Origin: Fibrobacter sp.
GTDB lineage: Bacteria > Fibrobacterota > Fibrobacteria > Fibrobacterales > Fibrobacteraceae
NCBI GenBank assembly: GCA_017530965.1
Contig: JAFXLS010000053.1
Coordinates: forward strand, 1-64,000
Reading direction: 5' to 3'
Length of the DNA stretch: 64,000 nucleotides
Below are positions 24,176 to 33,464 of this stretch, one piece after another (the first letter of the stretch is position 1; each line of letters opens with the position of its first letter). Below the pieces are notes generated by a model. The model was not told the DNA's origin. It did no database searches and saw nothing but the letters and a program-made list of their open reading frames with translations. The translations under genes were made by a program, and so were the position numbers.

Positions 24176-24475
24176 ATAGCCTCCAAGTAGTCACAATAAG
24201 TGACGTCACAGATTGCGACCGGTTGATGTTTAGAGGCGCCTTTCGCATTCCGCAATCGCAGAAAAAAAAGGCGCATTTCTCCATTGGACAGAGAAACACG
24301 CCGCGCATTAATGTACCTATTATCCGAAAAACTGGCAAGGGGCGCAGAAAAATTTTACATAGGCGTTCCCCGGCACAAAAGGCCGGGTCGGGCTATACTC
24401 GCTTCGCTCACGGAGCCTTGCTTATGCAAGTCTCCGCCCTTACGGGTAACTATCCCTAACGCGGATGAACAAAAA
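24176..24475. other. Non-coding gap with several hairpins
   Basis: No convincing gene in about 300 bp; short frames on both strands have no family resemblance. Visible structure includes CCCGGC/GCCGGG with a 7-nt loop near 24370 and CTTGC-TTAT-GCAAG near 24420. A GCGGATGA/TCATCCGC stem (24461-24468 with 24476-24483) lies at the right border, over the stop of the reading frame that follows hamB. GC content is higher than in hamB beside it, suggesting a junction or a repeat element. Confidence 0.4.
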
Positions 24476-24631
24476 TCATCCGCATAATTCTAAAAGGAAT
24501 CTGCCCTCTCTAAGTTTTATCTTCAATTCTTTTTCAACACCTGTAAAATTATCCGCACTTATTGTCAACTTAAATTCTTTTTCAACCAAACCAAAAGATG
24601 TGTACCCATCATAATTATTTATCGCGTTGCC
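24476..24631 (-). other. 51-codon in-frame extension after the hamB stop
   Basis: Directly after the hamB TAA (24632-24634) the same frame stays open for 51 codons to a TGA at 24476. It has protein-like composition (starts GNAINNYDGYTSFGLVEKEF, ends FLLELCG) and no ATG. A 20-bp near-direct repeat encodes VEKEFKL and VEKELKI. It may be a tail cut off by a nonsense change, a readthrough region or the remnant of another gene. Confidence 0.35.
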
Positions 24632-26680
24632 TTAAATACTCTTTTGAACCAATTTCAAAATTCTTTTTTCAAAAGGTTGCAAATCTACTGTATCTGCAGA
24701 GAAATTTTTGATAGTTAACATCAAGTCATCTATCTCTGCATCTTTCTCCACTTCCACAGGCAATCTAGAATAGATTTGAATAGGCAACCCAAGTTCTTCA
24801 AACGCACTAGCAAAAGTTTTGTCAAAATAATTCCGTATTTTTTGAATGTAAAAGGAATAATCACCAGATTTTAATTCGTATGACGAAAACACACTATTTT
24901 GAATGTCGTTTAAAGCATTAAGACACATTGGTAAGATGTAATCGCACCAATTTCTCACAAATTTTAAGCAATCCTCTATTCCCTCATCAATATTATCCAA
25001 AGTTGCATTTTTTATTTGATCCTTTATAAATAAGGCAAAATTTGATGAGTTTTGTAAAGCCTTTAATCTATATGCTAATTGCTTGCTTGAAACAACACCG
25101 TTTCCCCTTTTTGCTGGGCATAAAAATGAAAAAATCAGTTCGGAAATACAATCAACTTGATCTTTATTTGGCAAATTATTCCAACTTAACAAGTCATAAT
25201 AATTGAGAGAATTTATTCGTATTTTATCCGCACAGTCTAATAATTGCTGAGGCTGGATGCCATTATGTTTTTTTATTATTTCATAGGGCAATATTTGCTG
25301 GGCGTGCAAGTATTTTAACCTTTCTTTAGCAGCTTCTGAAAGATCCGATTCTTCCATTCCTAAAAGCAATGTTTCGGGCATATCTTTTTGTTCACCCAAA
25401 ACAGGGATATCTACAATCGGTAAAGATTCTTGAAAAACGTAATCATCCTTTAAATAAATATTGCCCACAAAATGCTTGAACATTCGTCCGGCTCTGCCAC
25501 GAATGTTATTAAAAGTAAATAAATCAAATTTTTTTGAAGCAATTTTATTGTCATAGATTATCATATTTTTAGCAGAGGTATTTACACCTTCGATAATCGT
25601 GTTTGTAGATAACAAAAATTTTATTTTAGAACAATTAAAAAGGTGCAATATATACTGAGAAATTGCTCTTGGAAGTCCTGCATGGTGATAGCCAATTCCA
25701 TATCTCAATAAATCTACAATAATCCAGTCTTTCGAATAATTGATTTCAAGCCATTCGATAAAATCCTTTAACTCTAAGTTATCCTCTTGCAAAGGCAATT
25801 CAGCTTTGATTTCTTTTGCCAACTGGTTAATACTATTGCTTGATTTGCAAAAGATTAATGTTTGACCTTCTAAATTTTTGCACAGAGTCGGCACATCAGA
25901 GGGGCAACCATGAATTCCCATCTGATAAACGTTCACTGCAACCGTTTTAAAGTCTGTTTTTATGAATTTGTATTCTATTTGCTGCTCATTTGTTTTTTTT
26001 ATCGACTCTATGTTGGGTCCAATCATAAAGAATTGGCATTTTTCTTTTAACAATTTATAAAAGGCTTCGTTTAGAGCAATAGATCTATTCTCACCGGCCG
26101 CATTTAATTTATAAAACTCATCTATTACAAAAAAATCTATTTTCTTGTCAAAACTTGTTTCAAGAAAACGTTCTTGTGTAAAAATGCATATGTTCTTTTC
26201 CTCAAATTTCTGGGATGGAAACGATATAACTTTGTAATATTGAGAAAAATTCTTTGCTATCCGTTCTCTAGTTTCTTCAATTAGAGCAATTGACGGAACG
26301 ATTATGACTATGTTGGAATACTTCTGAGAAGCAATAACAGCGTCAATTAAAAAACTTTTGCCGAAACTTGTGGGAGCACTTAATATTACGTTTTCGCCAT
26401 CAAGAAGTAATCTGTACACTTCGCCTTGTTTACCATGAAGAACACAGTTCTCCATTCCTATAGGTTTATGCAATTCCAACAAAATCTTTTGATGTAAATC
26501 GCAAGATTCCTCATCCGTCATATATAGATACAGCCCAGCCTTTTCAAGCAAGCTATTAACAACAGGGGTCAATTGAGAGGCAAAAGGTTGATCTATAAAT
26601 TTAATTAAGTCCTCTCGACCTTTATCTATATCGGTTAAGAGTTTTTGGCTTATATTTTTCAAATCATCAAAAGCAGACAT
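24632..26680 (-). CDS. hamB: Hachiman defence helicase HamB
   Basis: 682-aa superfamily 2 helicase of the Ski2-like kind and partner of HamA in the Hachiman anti-phage system. Motif I APTSFGKS (102-109), motif II DEFY (187-190, a DExH variant), motif V region STNTIIEGVN and motif VI RGRAGRMF are present. A helical C-terminal half (about 420-682) follows. Its ATG shares one base with the hamA stop (TAATG). The DNA is visibly AT-rich compared with the flanking core genes, as expected for recent transfer. In described systems the helicase senses phage-induced DNA changes and releases the HamA nuclease. It seems short for the family, and the same frame continues after the stop. Confidence 0.85.
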   Translation of the reverse strand: MSAFDDLKNISQKLLTDIDKGREDLIKFIDQPFASQLTPVVNSLLEKAGLYLYMTDEESCDLHQKILLELHKPIGMENCVLHGKQGEVYRLLLDGENVILSAPTSFGKSFLIDAVIASQKYSNIVIIVPSIALIEETRERIAKNFSQYYKVISFPSQKFEEKNICIFTQERFLETSFDKKIDFFVIDEFYKLNAAGENRSIALNEAFYKLLKEKCQFFMIGPNIESIKKTNEQQIEYKFIKTDFKTVAVNVYQMGIHGCPSDVPTLCKNLEGQTLIFCKSSNSINQLAKEIKAELPLQEDNLELKDFIEWLEINYSKDWIIVDLLRYGIGYHHAGLPRAISQYILHLFNCSKIKFLLSTNTIIEGVNTSAKNMIIYDNKIASKKFDLFTFNNIRGRAGRMFKHFVGNIYLKDDYVFQESLPIVDIPVLGEQKDMPETLLLGMEESDLSEAAKERLKYLHAQQILPYEIIKKHNGIQPQQLLDCADKIRINSLNYYDLLSWNNLPNKDQVDCISELIFSFLCPAKRGNGVVSSKQLAYRLKALQNSSNFALFIKDQIKNATLDNIDEGIEDCLKFVRNWCDYILPMCLNALNDIQNSVFSSYELKSGDYSFYIQKIRNYFDKTFASAFEELGLPIQIYSRLPVEVEKDAEIDDLMLTIKNFSADTVDLQPFEKRILKLVQKSI

Positions 26681-27537
26681 TATTCCTGAAGTCCTTTTAA
26701 TTTTTTATCAGCAAAAGAGATGAGTTCTTGTTTATCTGCTAAAGGAACTAAAAAAACATGGAGCTTTATATTTAACCCTTGGCATTTTTGTTCAAGGAAG
26801 CGAAACGCAGCATTGCATTCATTTGCAATATCTTTTTCGAATGATTCATTAAATTCTGTATGTTTGCTATACACATCCGTGTTATAGGTGATTAAAATGG
26901 GAATGCATATTCGTTTTCTTATTTCATCCAATGACACCCTGTCAGAAATAAGCTCCTTGAATTTAGGAGACAATTCCCAAGCATTGTCTATTTTCCCCTC
27001 AACAAACATAAACTCATTTCTTAAGAATCCAGCTTCCAAATGCTGATGGATTTCCGCTACAACATCGCTAATAGCACTTTTATAATCTGAATAAAACTTT
27101 GCCTCACCTAACCATATTTCATAGTCATCATCAATTTCAACTAAATGGACCGCATCAAATCCTTTCACAGTATCATTGGCTGATGTTTTATAAAAAACTT
27201 TACTTACCGCTGGCTTTGAATCAAAAAATTCCCTTATCAATGCATGCAATAGGATTTCGCCAAACTCGCCTCTATTTTCTTTCTTAATAGTTGTATATAC
27301 ATGATTGGCTGCTTTTTTCAACAACCTTTTTCCTGTCGCACCATTAAAATTTGCGTATTCTGAAAACTTTAATGCGAATTCAGGAAGCCACTCTATTAAA
27401 TATTCCGCAAAGTCTTTTACACGCCATTTACCACTTTCGTAATCAGAGCACGATAAAGTTTTACCAGGAACGCTTTCACTGGCTAGTTTGTGGAATATAA
27501 CCCTTAAGAAGCTTTCTGGCTTATCCTCAAAGCTCAT
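26680..27537 (-). CDS. hamA: Hachiman defence nuclease HamA (DUF1837)
   Basis: 285-aa DUF1837 protein, the effector nuclease of Hachiman. The core RGEFGEILLHALIREFF (about 89-105) is followed by Asp128 (GFDAVHLV) and WLGEAKFY with Glu145 and Lys147, a PD-(D/E)xK-type active site. It is directly upstream of, and overlapping, the helicase gene hamB, the diagnostic order of this system. The gap of 54 bp after the type ISP gene suggests readthrough from it. The ribosome site is weak. AT-rich DNA like hamB. Assignment rests on these motifs plus the helicase partner. Confidence 0.87.
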   Translation of the reverse strand: MSFEDKPESFLRVIFHKLASESVPGKTLSCSDYESGKWRVKDFAEYLIEWLPEFALKFSEYANFNGATGKRLLKKAANHVYTTIKKENRGEFGEILLHALIREFFDSKPAVSKVFYKTSANDTVKGFDAVHLVEIDDDYEIWLGEAKFYSDYKSAISDVVAEIHQHLEAGFLRNEFMFVEGKIDNAWELSPKFKELISDRVSLDEIRKRICIPILITYNTDVYSKHTEFNESFEKDIANECNAAFRFLEQKCQGLNIKLHVFLVPLADKQELISFADKKLKGLQE

Positions 27538-27591
27538 AATACTTTAACCTAAATGTCGTTACTTTTTAACGAATATAATAAACCATACAGC

Positions 27592-30500
27592 CTAGAACTT
27601 CAACTTTGGCAGGTTCTTGACTATTTTCATGGTTTCAAGGCTTACGGTGATGATGCGTAAGACAAGATTGAAGATGTATTTGGGGTCATTGTGTTCCAAA
27701 GCCCAGTCGTTGGGGTCGTTTACGATGCCGCTCGCCTTGTCGGTGGTGATGGCGTAGCGTTCCATTATCCACTCAATGGCAGATTTGCCGTTCACTACAT
27801 ATTCGTAGGCTTCGAGCGGAATGTTTGCAATGGCAACCTTTTCGTTATAAATGATGCGGCTCTTGTCATCGACATTTTTGGCTTTGCCCTTGCTGTCGTA
27901 GCCGGATTTCTTGGCAAATCGCATCTGGCGCACCTTATACAGGGATTCAGGGGCTTCGGCGCTATAAAAGCTCTTGATGTCTGCCGCCATACCACTAAAC
28001 ATCGGGAGATCGGAGGAAACCTGGTTCGATGAGACGATGATCGCCTTGTAGGGTTCGGCGGTTTCGTAGTTCAGGTGGATTTCGGCGAGCTTGCGGCCTG
28101 CTTTGCTGAATGCCCAAAATTCATCGGCGGTATCGACAAGCGGGATGCGCGGGAGCATCTTTTTGAGGTCGGCTGCGAACTCGGTGCGGTATTCCTCAGA
28201 ATGAAGGAAACCGTATACATAGTAGAAGATGTCTTCCTTCTTGATTTTGGGCTCGCCGTATTGGGTGCGTGCTTGCTTCAGAATGTAATCGCTGACGGCA
28301 TCCTTACGGACGTAATCACCTGAAGCAAATAAATCATTTCCTTCGGGCTTCTCATAATAATAGAGTGGGAAGCACTGAGCTTTATCGACAACTTGCAAAT
28401 CGGTTATATTATTTAAGATAAAAACGGAAAAGGGCTTTTGTTGTCCGACGCCTGAAACCGCAATCGCTATATTTGACATGTCTGATTTCGGGAATAATCT
28501 TGGCAACATATATTGCATAGCATTAAAGTCTTTGTGGAAGCAAAGGTTTTGCTTGCAAAAAGGCCTGTACGTGGAAACGTAATAAACATCAGAAGGAATG
28601 TTCATTAAACGTTTTTTTTCAAGCAGTTGCTTCAAATTTCTATTCCACGAAATATGTGTTGGATTTGAATCTACCCAACTATCAATTGTATTTGCTTTTG
28701 GGGTTTCTTTTATATATCGTTCAACTTCGCCGTTATATGCATGTTGCATTTTCTCAACATTTTGCTTCAATGCATTTTTTGAGAAGTTATACGCCCATGC
28801 ATCTCGTCCTGTTGCCAATCCAAGAGAATTTGTCAAAAACCAGCTTTTACATGCTGCATCATATTTTTTCTCAGGCTCAATAGAGATCCATTTCCCGAAT
28901 GCGGCATTACGCTGATTAATCCAGTCTCCATGTTCATTGGGATGTAATACATCCATCTGCAAATGAGTTATGCTCTCAGTTTCCTTGATTATCCGCAGTT
29001 TGTCTTCGCGGGTCAGATAGTCGCCAATATCATAGTATTTGATAACAGCTTTATTTGGGGCCGCATCGTTACTGGCAGGGTGTTTTACAAGGATTGTGAT
29101 AGATACGGGGGTGCGACTACCACTGCCGAAGATTTTGCCCCCCTCTTTTCGAGAGAGTTCGCCACTGGTGCGCTGATTTCCGCGTAGGTTAAACACATAT
29201 ATCTTGTTAAATTCTTTTTCCAAACTTTTGCGGAAACCGTCCATTCCATTGGAATCTATCCAACTGCCATTGGTGATAAAACCTATTACGCCGCCATTTT
29301 TTGAGTCAATGCGGTCCGTAGCCCAGCGGAATGCTTTTATATAGCTATCGTACAAGGCTTTGACTGATGTCGCAGAGCTACTTTGAGCGTATAATCTTTC
29401 AATACGACTATCTAAATCAGGATATTTTTGATTTTGAGCGTCATCGTTTCCTGATTTCTGCCCCACAGAATACGGCGGATTCCCAATCACCACCTGGATG
29501 GGCACTTTCTTTTGGGCTCTTGCGCGGGGGCCGTTTACCGGGAATATATCTTCGCCAAAGTCTTCTTGGTGGGATTTTTCGCCCAACTGGAAACTGTCTG
29601 TCAAGCAAATCCCTTCAAACGGGGTGTAGTCGCAGGCGCCCATGACATCGTGATAGGCGTTTTCGATGTTCACGCTTGCAATGTAATAGGCCAACAGCAC
29701 GATTTCGTTAGTTTTAAGTTCCTTCTTGAACTTGCGTTCCAAATCCTTCTTGTTGATAAGACCGCTCTGAATTAGGCGCGTCATGAAGGTGCCCGTCCCC
29801 GCAAACGGGTCGATAATGTTCACGTTCTCGTCGGTGAGTTTGCGGTTAAATTCCTGCCGCAATACATCGTCTACGCTATGGAGGATAAAATCGACGCATT
29901 CCACCGGAGTATAGACAATACCTAGCTTTTCGACGGTCTTGGGGAGCGCACTCTTGAAGAACTTGTCATAGAGTTCGATAATAATTTTCTGCTTGCCATC
30001 GGCGCTTTCTACACCCTCGGCGCGGAGCTTTACGCTCTGATAGAACTTTTCAAGGCTGCTCTTATCCACATCGTCGGTGGTGCTTTCCACGGCATTGATG
30101 ACGCGCTGCAATGCCCTAGAAACGGGGTTATTCTTTGCGAAGTCGTAGTCCTCAAATAGCGCCTCAAAAACGGGTCTTGTTATCAGGTGTTGCGAAAGCA
30201 TTTCTATCGCCTGTTCCTCGTTTACGCCGGGGTTCAGGTTCTTTTTCAACGCCGTCAGGAACTTGTCAAACTGCTTTTTGGGGTTGCCATCGACGGCGAT
30301 AAGCCTGCGAATGCGGTCTTCGTGGCGCTTGGCAATGTCTGCCACGTCCTTTGCCCAGTCTTCCCAATAGCGGCGACTGCCGACCTTTTCCACCATCTTG
30401 GCATAAATGGCGCCCTGCAATTCCTTGAATTTTAGCTCCAGCTGGTCTTGGAGTTCCTGTTGTTGCATCCGTTTTGCGGGGTCTATGGTTTCCGTTTCTG

Positions 30501-33048
30501 TTTGTCTGTGATTGATGCCGTCCGAAATCCCGATTCGCCTACTTGGGTTCGTTCCTGGAGTGCTGAACTGGATTTTGTTTACCATCGCATTGAAACGGTC
30601 ATCATGAGCACGCAGGGCGTTCAGGATCTTCCAGACCACCTTGAAACGATCATTGTTGTTCAGGGCGTCTTCGGCTTTTTCGCTTGCGGGGACAATTACC
30701 GGAATAATGATGTAGCCGTATTTTTTGCCGGGAGCCGTTCGCATGACACGGCCCACGCTCTGCACCACGTCCACTTCGGAGTCGCGGGCGCTCAGGAACA
30801 GGACTGCATCGAGGCTCGGAACGTCCACGCCTTCGCTCAAACAGCGGACATTGTTCAAGATACGGCATTCGCCGTCTTCGATGTCAGCCTTGAGCCACGC
30901 CAGTCGCTCATCACGGGCTGAGGCGCCCATACCGCCATCAATGTGCATGGCCTTGGCGCGGACCGTCTGCTTTTGGGCTTCGGGTTTAAGCGCTTCATAA
31001 TAGGAGTCTTCCAGGTCGTTGATAAGGGTCGTGACTTCTTTGGATATCTTGATGTTCTGTGAGAACGCCACGGCGCGTTTCATCGGTTGTGGGTCCGTTT
31101 CCCTTAACTGGTGGTCATCTACCAGCGTAATCTTGGAAAGCGCGTTAAAACACCCGATGAGCTTCGCCTCGTCATCAGAAAGGACCTCGCCCGAGTCGGT
31201 TGCAAGCGACATCTGTAAACTATCGGTCATTGCCAAAGGGTCGATGGTAAGTACAAGCACCTTGTAATCGGAGAGAAGCTGTTTTTCGACGGCTTCACCA
31301 AAGCCGATGCGGAACATTTCGTCGCCGTAGAGCTTCGTATCGTCCATGGAACAGATTTCCACAGATCCTTCTTCGGCCTTCTTTTTGCTCGATTCGCTGA
31401 AAAGGCGCGGGGTCGCGGTCATATACATGCGTTTTTTCGCACGTAGAAACTTATTGTCGTGAACCTTGACGAAGTTCGACGCCTCGGTGCCTAATTGGGT
31501 GGCGCCCGTGGTACGGTGGGCTTCATCGCAAATAATCATGTCGAACACAAACTGTTCGCCCATTTTCTTTTGCGCCTTGGAAATCACGTCAATGGATTGA
31601 TAGGTGCTGAACACCACCGTCATGCCGCCTTTTTTGTATTTGGCGACTTCCAGCTGTTGGACTATCGTAGAGACGTTTGTAGATGCAGGGAGGGCCAAAT
31701 CCGTGATGCTGTAGCCATCGCCCTCGTTTTCGTTCTTGTGCGCGGTCCTAGAAACGCCGGAGTCGCTGCAAATACAGATAGGCTTGATGGGGTCGCTTGC
31801 ATCGGCGGTCCATTCGCGGAGGGTCTGCCCCAAGAGCGCAATGGAGGGAACTAGGAACAGGATAGTACCTTTACTGTCGGTTTCCTTTTCGGCAATGCAG
31901 AGCGAAGTGTAGGTCTTACCCGTACCGCACGCCATAATGAGTTTGCCGCGTTCGTGGGACTCGTCCTTGAAGTATTCGTGGACCTTTGCAATGGCCTCTT
32001 TTTGGTGATCGCGGGGCGCCTTTTTCTTGACTTGGGCTTTCTCGCCGCTCGCGCCCTTATCCAGGCGTTCCCAGTCCACCATGGCGTTTTCAAGTTCCAG
32101 GAGGCCCACGCGGTGAAACTCCGGATCCTGGTTTTCGAGGGAGTTCAAAGCCTCCCTGTTGAACCCCTGTTCGGTGGTGTCTAGCCACAGGCGGAACGCA
32201 AAGCGCACCTTGTTCCCGTCTTTGTCGTGGAAAGTCTTGCCCGAAGTCGCAAGGAACGTGTCGACGGCGGGTTTGTCGATTTTAGCGTCTGCTTTATAGC
32301 ACTTGCACTGGATTGCCCAATAACTTCCACCCGTCGTTTCAGCCACCAGGTCGATGCCTACGTCCTTGCCGCCGAACTGGTCCTTTGCAAAGAACTCGTT
32401 CCATAGCCACACATTCGTGAGGCTGTTCGCGTAAACGGGATCTGTCTGCAAGTAGCGCTTCATCAGCATTTCGAACTTGTTGCCCTTTTCGCGTTCTGAA
32501 ACGCTTTCGGCGCGATACTTGTCGAGAATACGGGTGAATGTGGACTTATAGGCGCCTCTGAAATCTATCTTAGGTTCGTTCTGCCCCAGGTGCTCCGAAC
32601 CTGGCATATAACGCAGGCCAAGACCGCCCGGAGAGTTGAGCCATTCCGATTCGGGCCACAGCTTAAACTCTATGATGTGGACCCCGTACTCGCCATCAAA
32701 CACGTCCATATCGCCAGTTAGGACTTCTCCGATAATTTTCCCGCTGCCGTTTGTCTTGGCGAATAGCTTACGGGCTTTTTTGCAGGCGCCTTCAAACTCA
32801 TTACGGGCGGCTTCCTGTTCAGATGCTGATTTCTTTTTGATGGACTTGTTTAGCTGTTTTTCCCAGTAGACGATTTGGCTTTCGAGGTCTTTTTCTGATC
32901 CAGCGGATTTGGAAACAGCGAGGGCAAGTCGCTTGTTTGCGAACGTCTTCGCGTTGGTTCGAAATTCGAAGGTCTTGACACCAGTGAGCAAAAGCTCCAC
33001 AAACGGAGAGCGAACAACGAAGTATTGGAGCGGCTTATCCTGCTGCAT
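27592..33048 (-). CDS. Single-chain type ISP restriction-modification enzyme with N-terminal ASCH domain
   Basis: 1818-aa protein that should both methylate and cut DNA, like the LlaGI/LlaBIII group. Order: ASCH (PUA-like) domain about 5-150 (FVELLLTGVKTFEFRTN; KIIGEVLTGDMDVFD), not part of the usual enzyme. An Mrr-type nuclease follows at about 180-300 (GIDLVAE with Asp233; IQCKCY with Gln247 and Lys249). The SF2 translocase covers about 340-800 (Walker A ACGTGKT, DEAH box in ICDEAHR, QSVGRVMR). Then come a helical coupler and an N6-adenine methyltransferase (about 1030-1330; DPFAGTGTF, GNPPYS), and a target-recognition region to the C-terminus. The extra length over the roughly 1570-aa LlaGI comes largely from the ASCH part. 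No frameshift is seen. It may share a transcript with hamAB. Confidence 0.9.
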   Translation of the reverse strand: MQQDKPLQYFVVRSPFVELLLTGVKTFEFRTNAKTFANKRLALAVSKSAGSEKDLESQIVYWEKQLNKSIKKKSASEQEAARNEFEGACKKARKLFAKTNGSGKIIGEVLTGDMDVFDGEYGVHIIEFKLWPESEWLNSPGGLGLRYMPGSEHLGQNEPKIDFRGAYKSTFTRILDKYRAESVSEREKGNKFEMLMKRYLQTDPVYANSLTNVWLWNEFFAKDQFGGKDVGIDLVAETTGGSYWAIQCKCYKADAKIDKPAVDTFLATSGKTFHDKDGNKVRFAFRLWLDTTEQGFNREALNSLENQDPEFHRVGLLELENAMVDWERLDKGASGEKAQVKKKAPRDHQKEAIAKVHEYFKDESHERGKLIMACGTGKTYTSLCIAEKETDSKGTILFLVPSIALLGQTLREWTADASDPIKPICICSDSGVSRTAHKNENEGDGYSITDLALPASTNVSTIVQQLEVAKYKKGGMTVVFSTYQSIDVISKAQKKMGEQFVFDMIICDEAHRTTGATQLGTEASNFVKVHDNKFLRAKKRMYMTATPRLFSESSKKKAEEGSVEICSMDDTKLYGDEMFRIGFGEAVEKQLLSDYKVLVLTIDPLAMTDSLQMSLATDSGEVLSDDEAKLIGCFNALSKITLVDDHQLRETDPQPMKRAVAFSQNIKISKEVTTLINDLEDSYYEALKPEAQKQTVRAKAMHIDGGMGASARDERLAWLKADIEDGECRILNNVRCLSEGVDVPSLDAVLFLSARDSEVDVVQSVGRVMRTAPGKKYGYIIIPVIVPASEKAEDALNNNDRFKVVWKILNALRAHDDRFNAMVNKIQFSTPGTNPSRRIGISDGINHRQTETETIDPAKRMQQQELQDQLELKFKELQGAIYAKMVEKVGSRRYWEDWAKDVADIAKRHEDRIRRLIAVDGNPKKQFDKFLTALKKNLNPGVNEEQAIEMLSQHLITRPVFEALFEDYDFAKNNPVSRALQRVINAVESTTDDVDKSSLEKFYQSVKLRAEGVESADGKQKIIIELYDKFFKSALPKTVEKLGIVYTPVECVDFILHSVDDVLRQEFNRKLTDENVNIIDPFAGTGTFMTRLIQSGLINKKDLERKFKKELKTNEIVLLAYYIASVNIENAYHDVMGACDYTPFEGICLTDSFQLGEKSHQEDFGEDIFPVNGPRARAQKKVPIQVVIGNPPYSVGQKSGNDDAQNQKYPDLDSRIERLYAQSSSATSVKALYDSYIKAFRWATDRIDSKNGGVIGFITNGSWIDSNGMDGFRKSLEKEFNKIYVFNLRGNQRTSGELSRKEGGKIFGSGSRTPVSITILVKHPASNDAAPNKAVIKYYDIGDYLTREDKLRIIKETESITHLQMDVLHPNEHGDWINQRNAAFGKWISIEPEKKYDAACKSWFLTNSLGLATGRDAWAYNFSKNALKQNVEKMQHAYNGEVERYIKETPKANTIDSWVDSNPTHISWNRNLKQLLEKKRLMNIPSDVYYVSTYRPFCKQNLCFHKDFNAMQYMLPRLFPKSDMSNIAIAVSGVGQQKPFSVFILNNITDLQVVDKAQCFPLYYYEKPEGNDLFASGDYVRKDAVSDYILKQARTQYGEPKIKKEDIFYYVYGFLHSEEYRTEFAADLKKMLPRIPLVDTADEFWAFSKAGRKLAEIHLNYETAEPYKAIIVSSNQVSSDLPMFSGMAADIKSFYSAEAPESLYKVRQMRFAKKSGYDSKGKAKNVDDKSRIIYNEKVAIANIPLEAYEYVVNGKSAIEWIMERYAITTDKASGIVNDPNDWALEHNDPKYIFNLVLRIITVSLETMKIVKNLPKLKF

Positions 33049-33053
33049 GAAAA

Positions 33054-33070
33054 ATCCTTTTTAAAAGGAT
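33054..33070 (-). promoter_or_regulatory. 17-bp palindrome over the ribosome site of the type ISP gene
   Basis: ATCCTTTT-T-AAAAGGAT, starting 6 bp upstream of the ATG. The AAAAGGAT arm contains the ribosome binding site, so it could be an operator or an RBS-masking hairpin. Confidence 0.45.
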
Positions 33071-33130
33071 CCTTCTCTTAAGCGCACAGCATGTCTTCGC
33101 GTAAAAAAAGGCGTGGAGTCGCAGTGCCTA

Positions 33131-33249
33131 TCTAGTCTGCGGGCTACCACACCCTTCTACACAATAAGCACAAACGACCCACGCCCCAATAGGGACGTGA
33201 GCGCTCGTCTTATCCTCGTGTAGATTGAAAGTGGTAGTTTCAGACTAGA
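33131..33249. repeat. 119-bp imperfect palindrome (long hairpin), possible ncRNA or mobile element
   Basis: Nested complementary blocks share one centre near 33190: TCTAGTCTG/CAGACTAGA (33131-33139 with 33241-33249), CTACCAC/GTGGTAG (33144-33150 with 33231-33237), TCTACAC/GTGTAGA (33156-33162 with 33218-33224), ATAAG/CTTAT, ACGA/TCGT and CACG/CGTG, then a CCC/GGG tip. About 39 pairs in one extended stem. It lies 83 bp upstream of the type ISP gene in a roughly 400-bp gap without a convincing gene. Confidence 0.6.
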
Positions 33250-33343
33250 GAATAAGAGACGAATCTCGAAATTTTCCTGTCGCCCAATGCAGTGAAGCAA
33301 GGGGCTATGTCTATGGAGAAATGTAGTATAATCGCTATAATGG

Positions 33344-33367
33344 ATTGCTTCGCCTTCGGCTCGCAAT
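33344..33367. repeat. REP-like short palindrome
   Basis: ATTGC at 33344 and GCAAT at 33367 enclose GCTTCGCC-TTC-GGCTCGC, a compact GC-rich stem of the REP type. Sequences ending in GCTCGCAATGACG are common bacterial intergenic repeats. Other copies were not found in this window. Confidence 0.4.
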
Positions 33368-33464
33368 GACGTAAAAAAGGTGATTCCGGCACGGGGGTCT
33401 TAGTAAACAATTTTTTTATTCCTGGGGTTCTCGCAGGGGCCTAAAAAAAGATATATTGTGTCCC

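Noticed and set aside
24169-24459. 96-codon plus-strand frame in the gap next to hamB
   Set aside because: Low-information composition, starts inside the opposite gene, and no recognisable domain; the region looks structured and non-coding.
33131-33249. Retron msr-msd or tracrRNA
   Set aside because: No reverse transcriptase, Cas9 or CRISPR array is present in the window; the element is reported only as a palindrome.
33157-33366. 69-codon minus-strand frame upstream of the type ISP gene
   Set aside because: It lies in the palindrome and REP-like repeat, has no family resemblance and no clear ribosome site.
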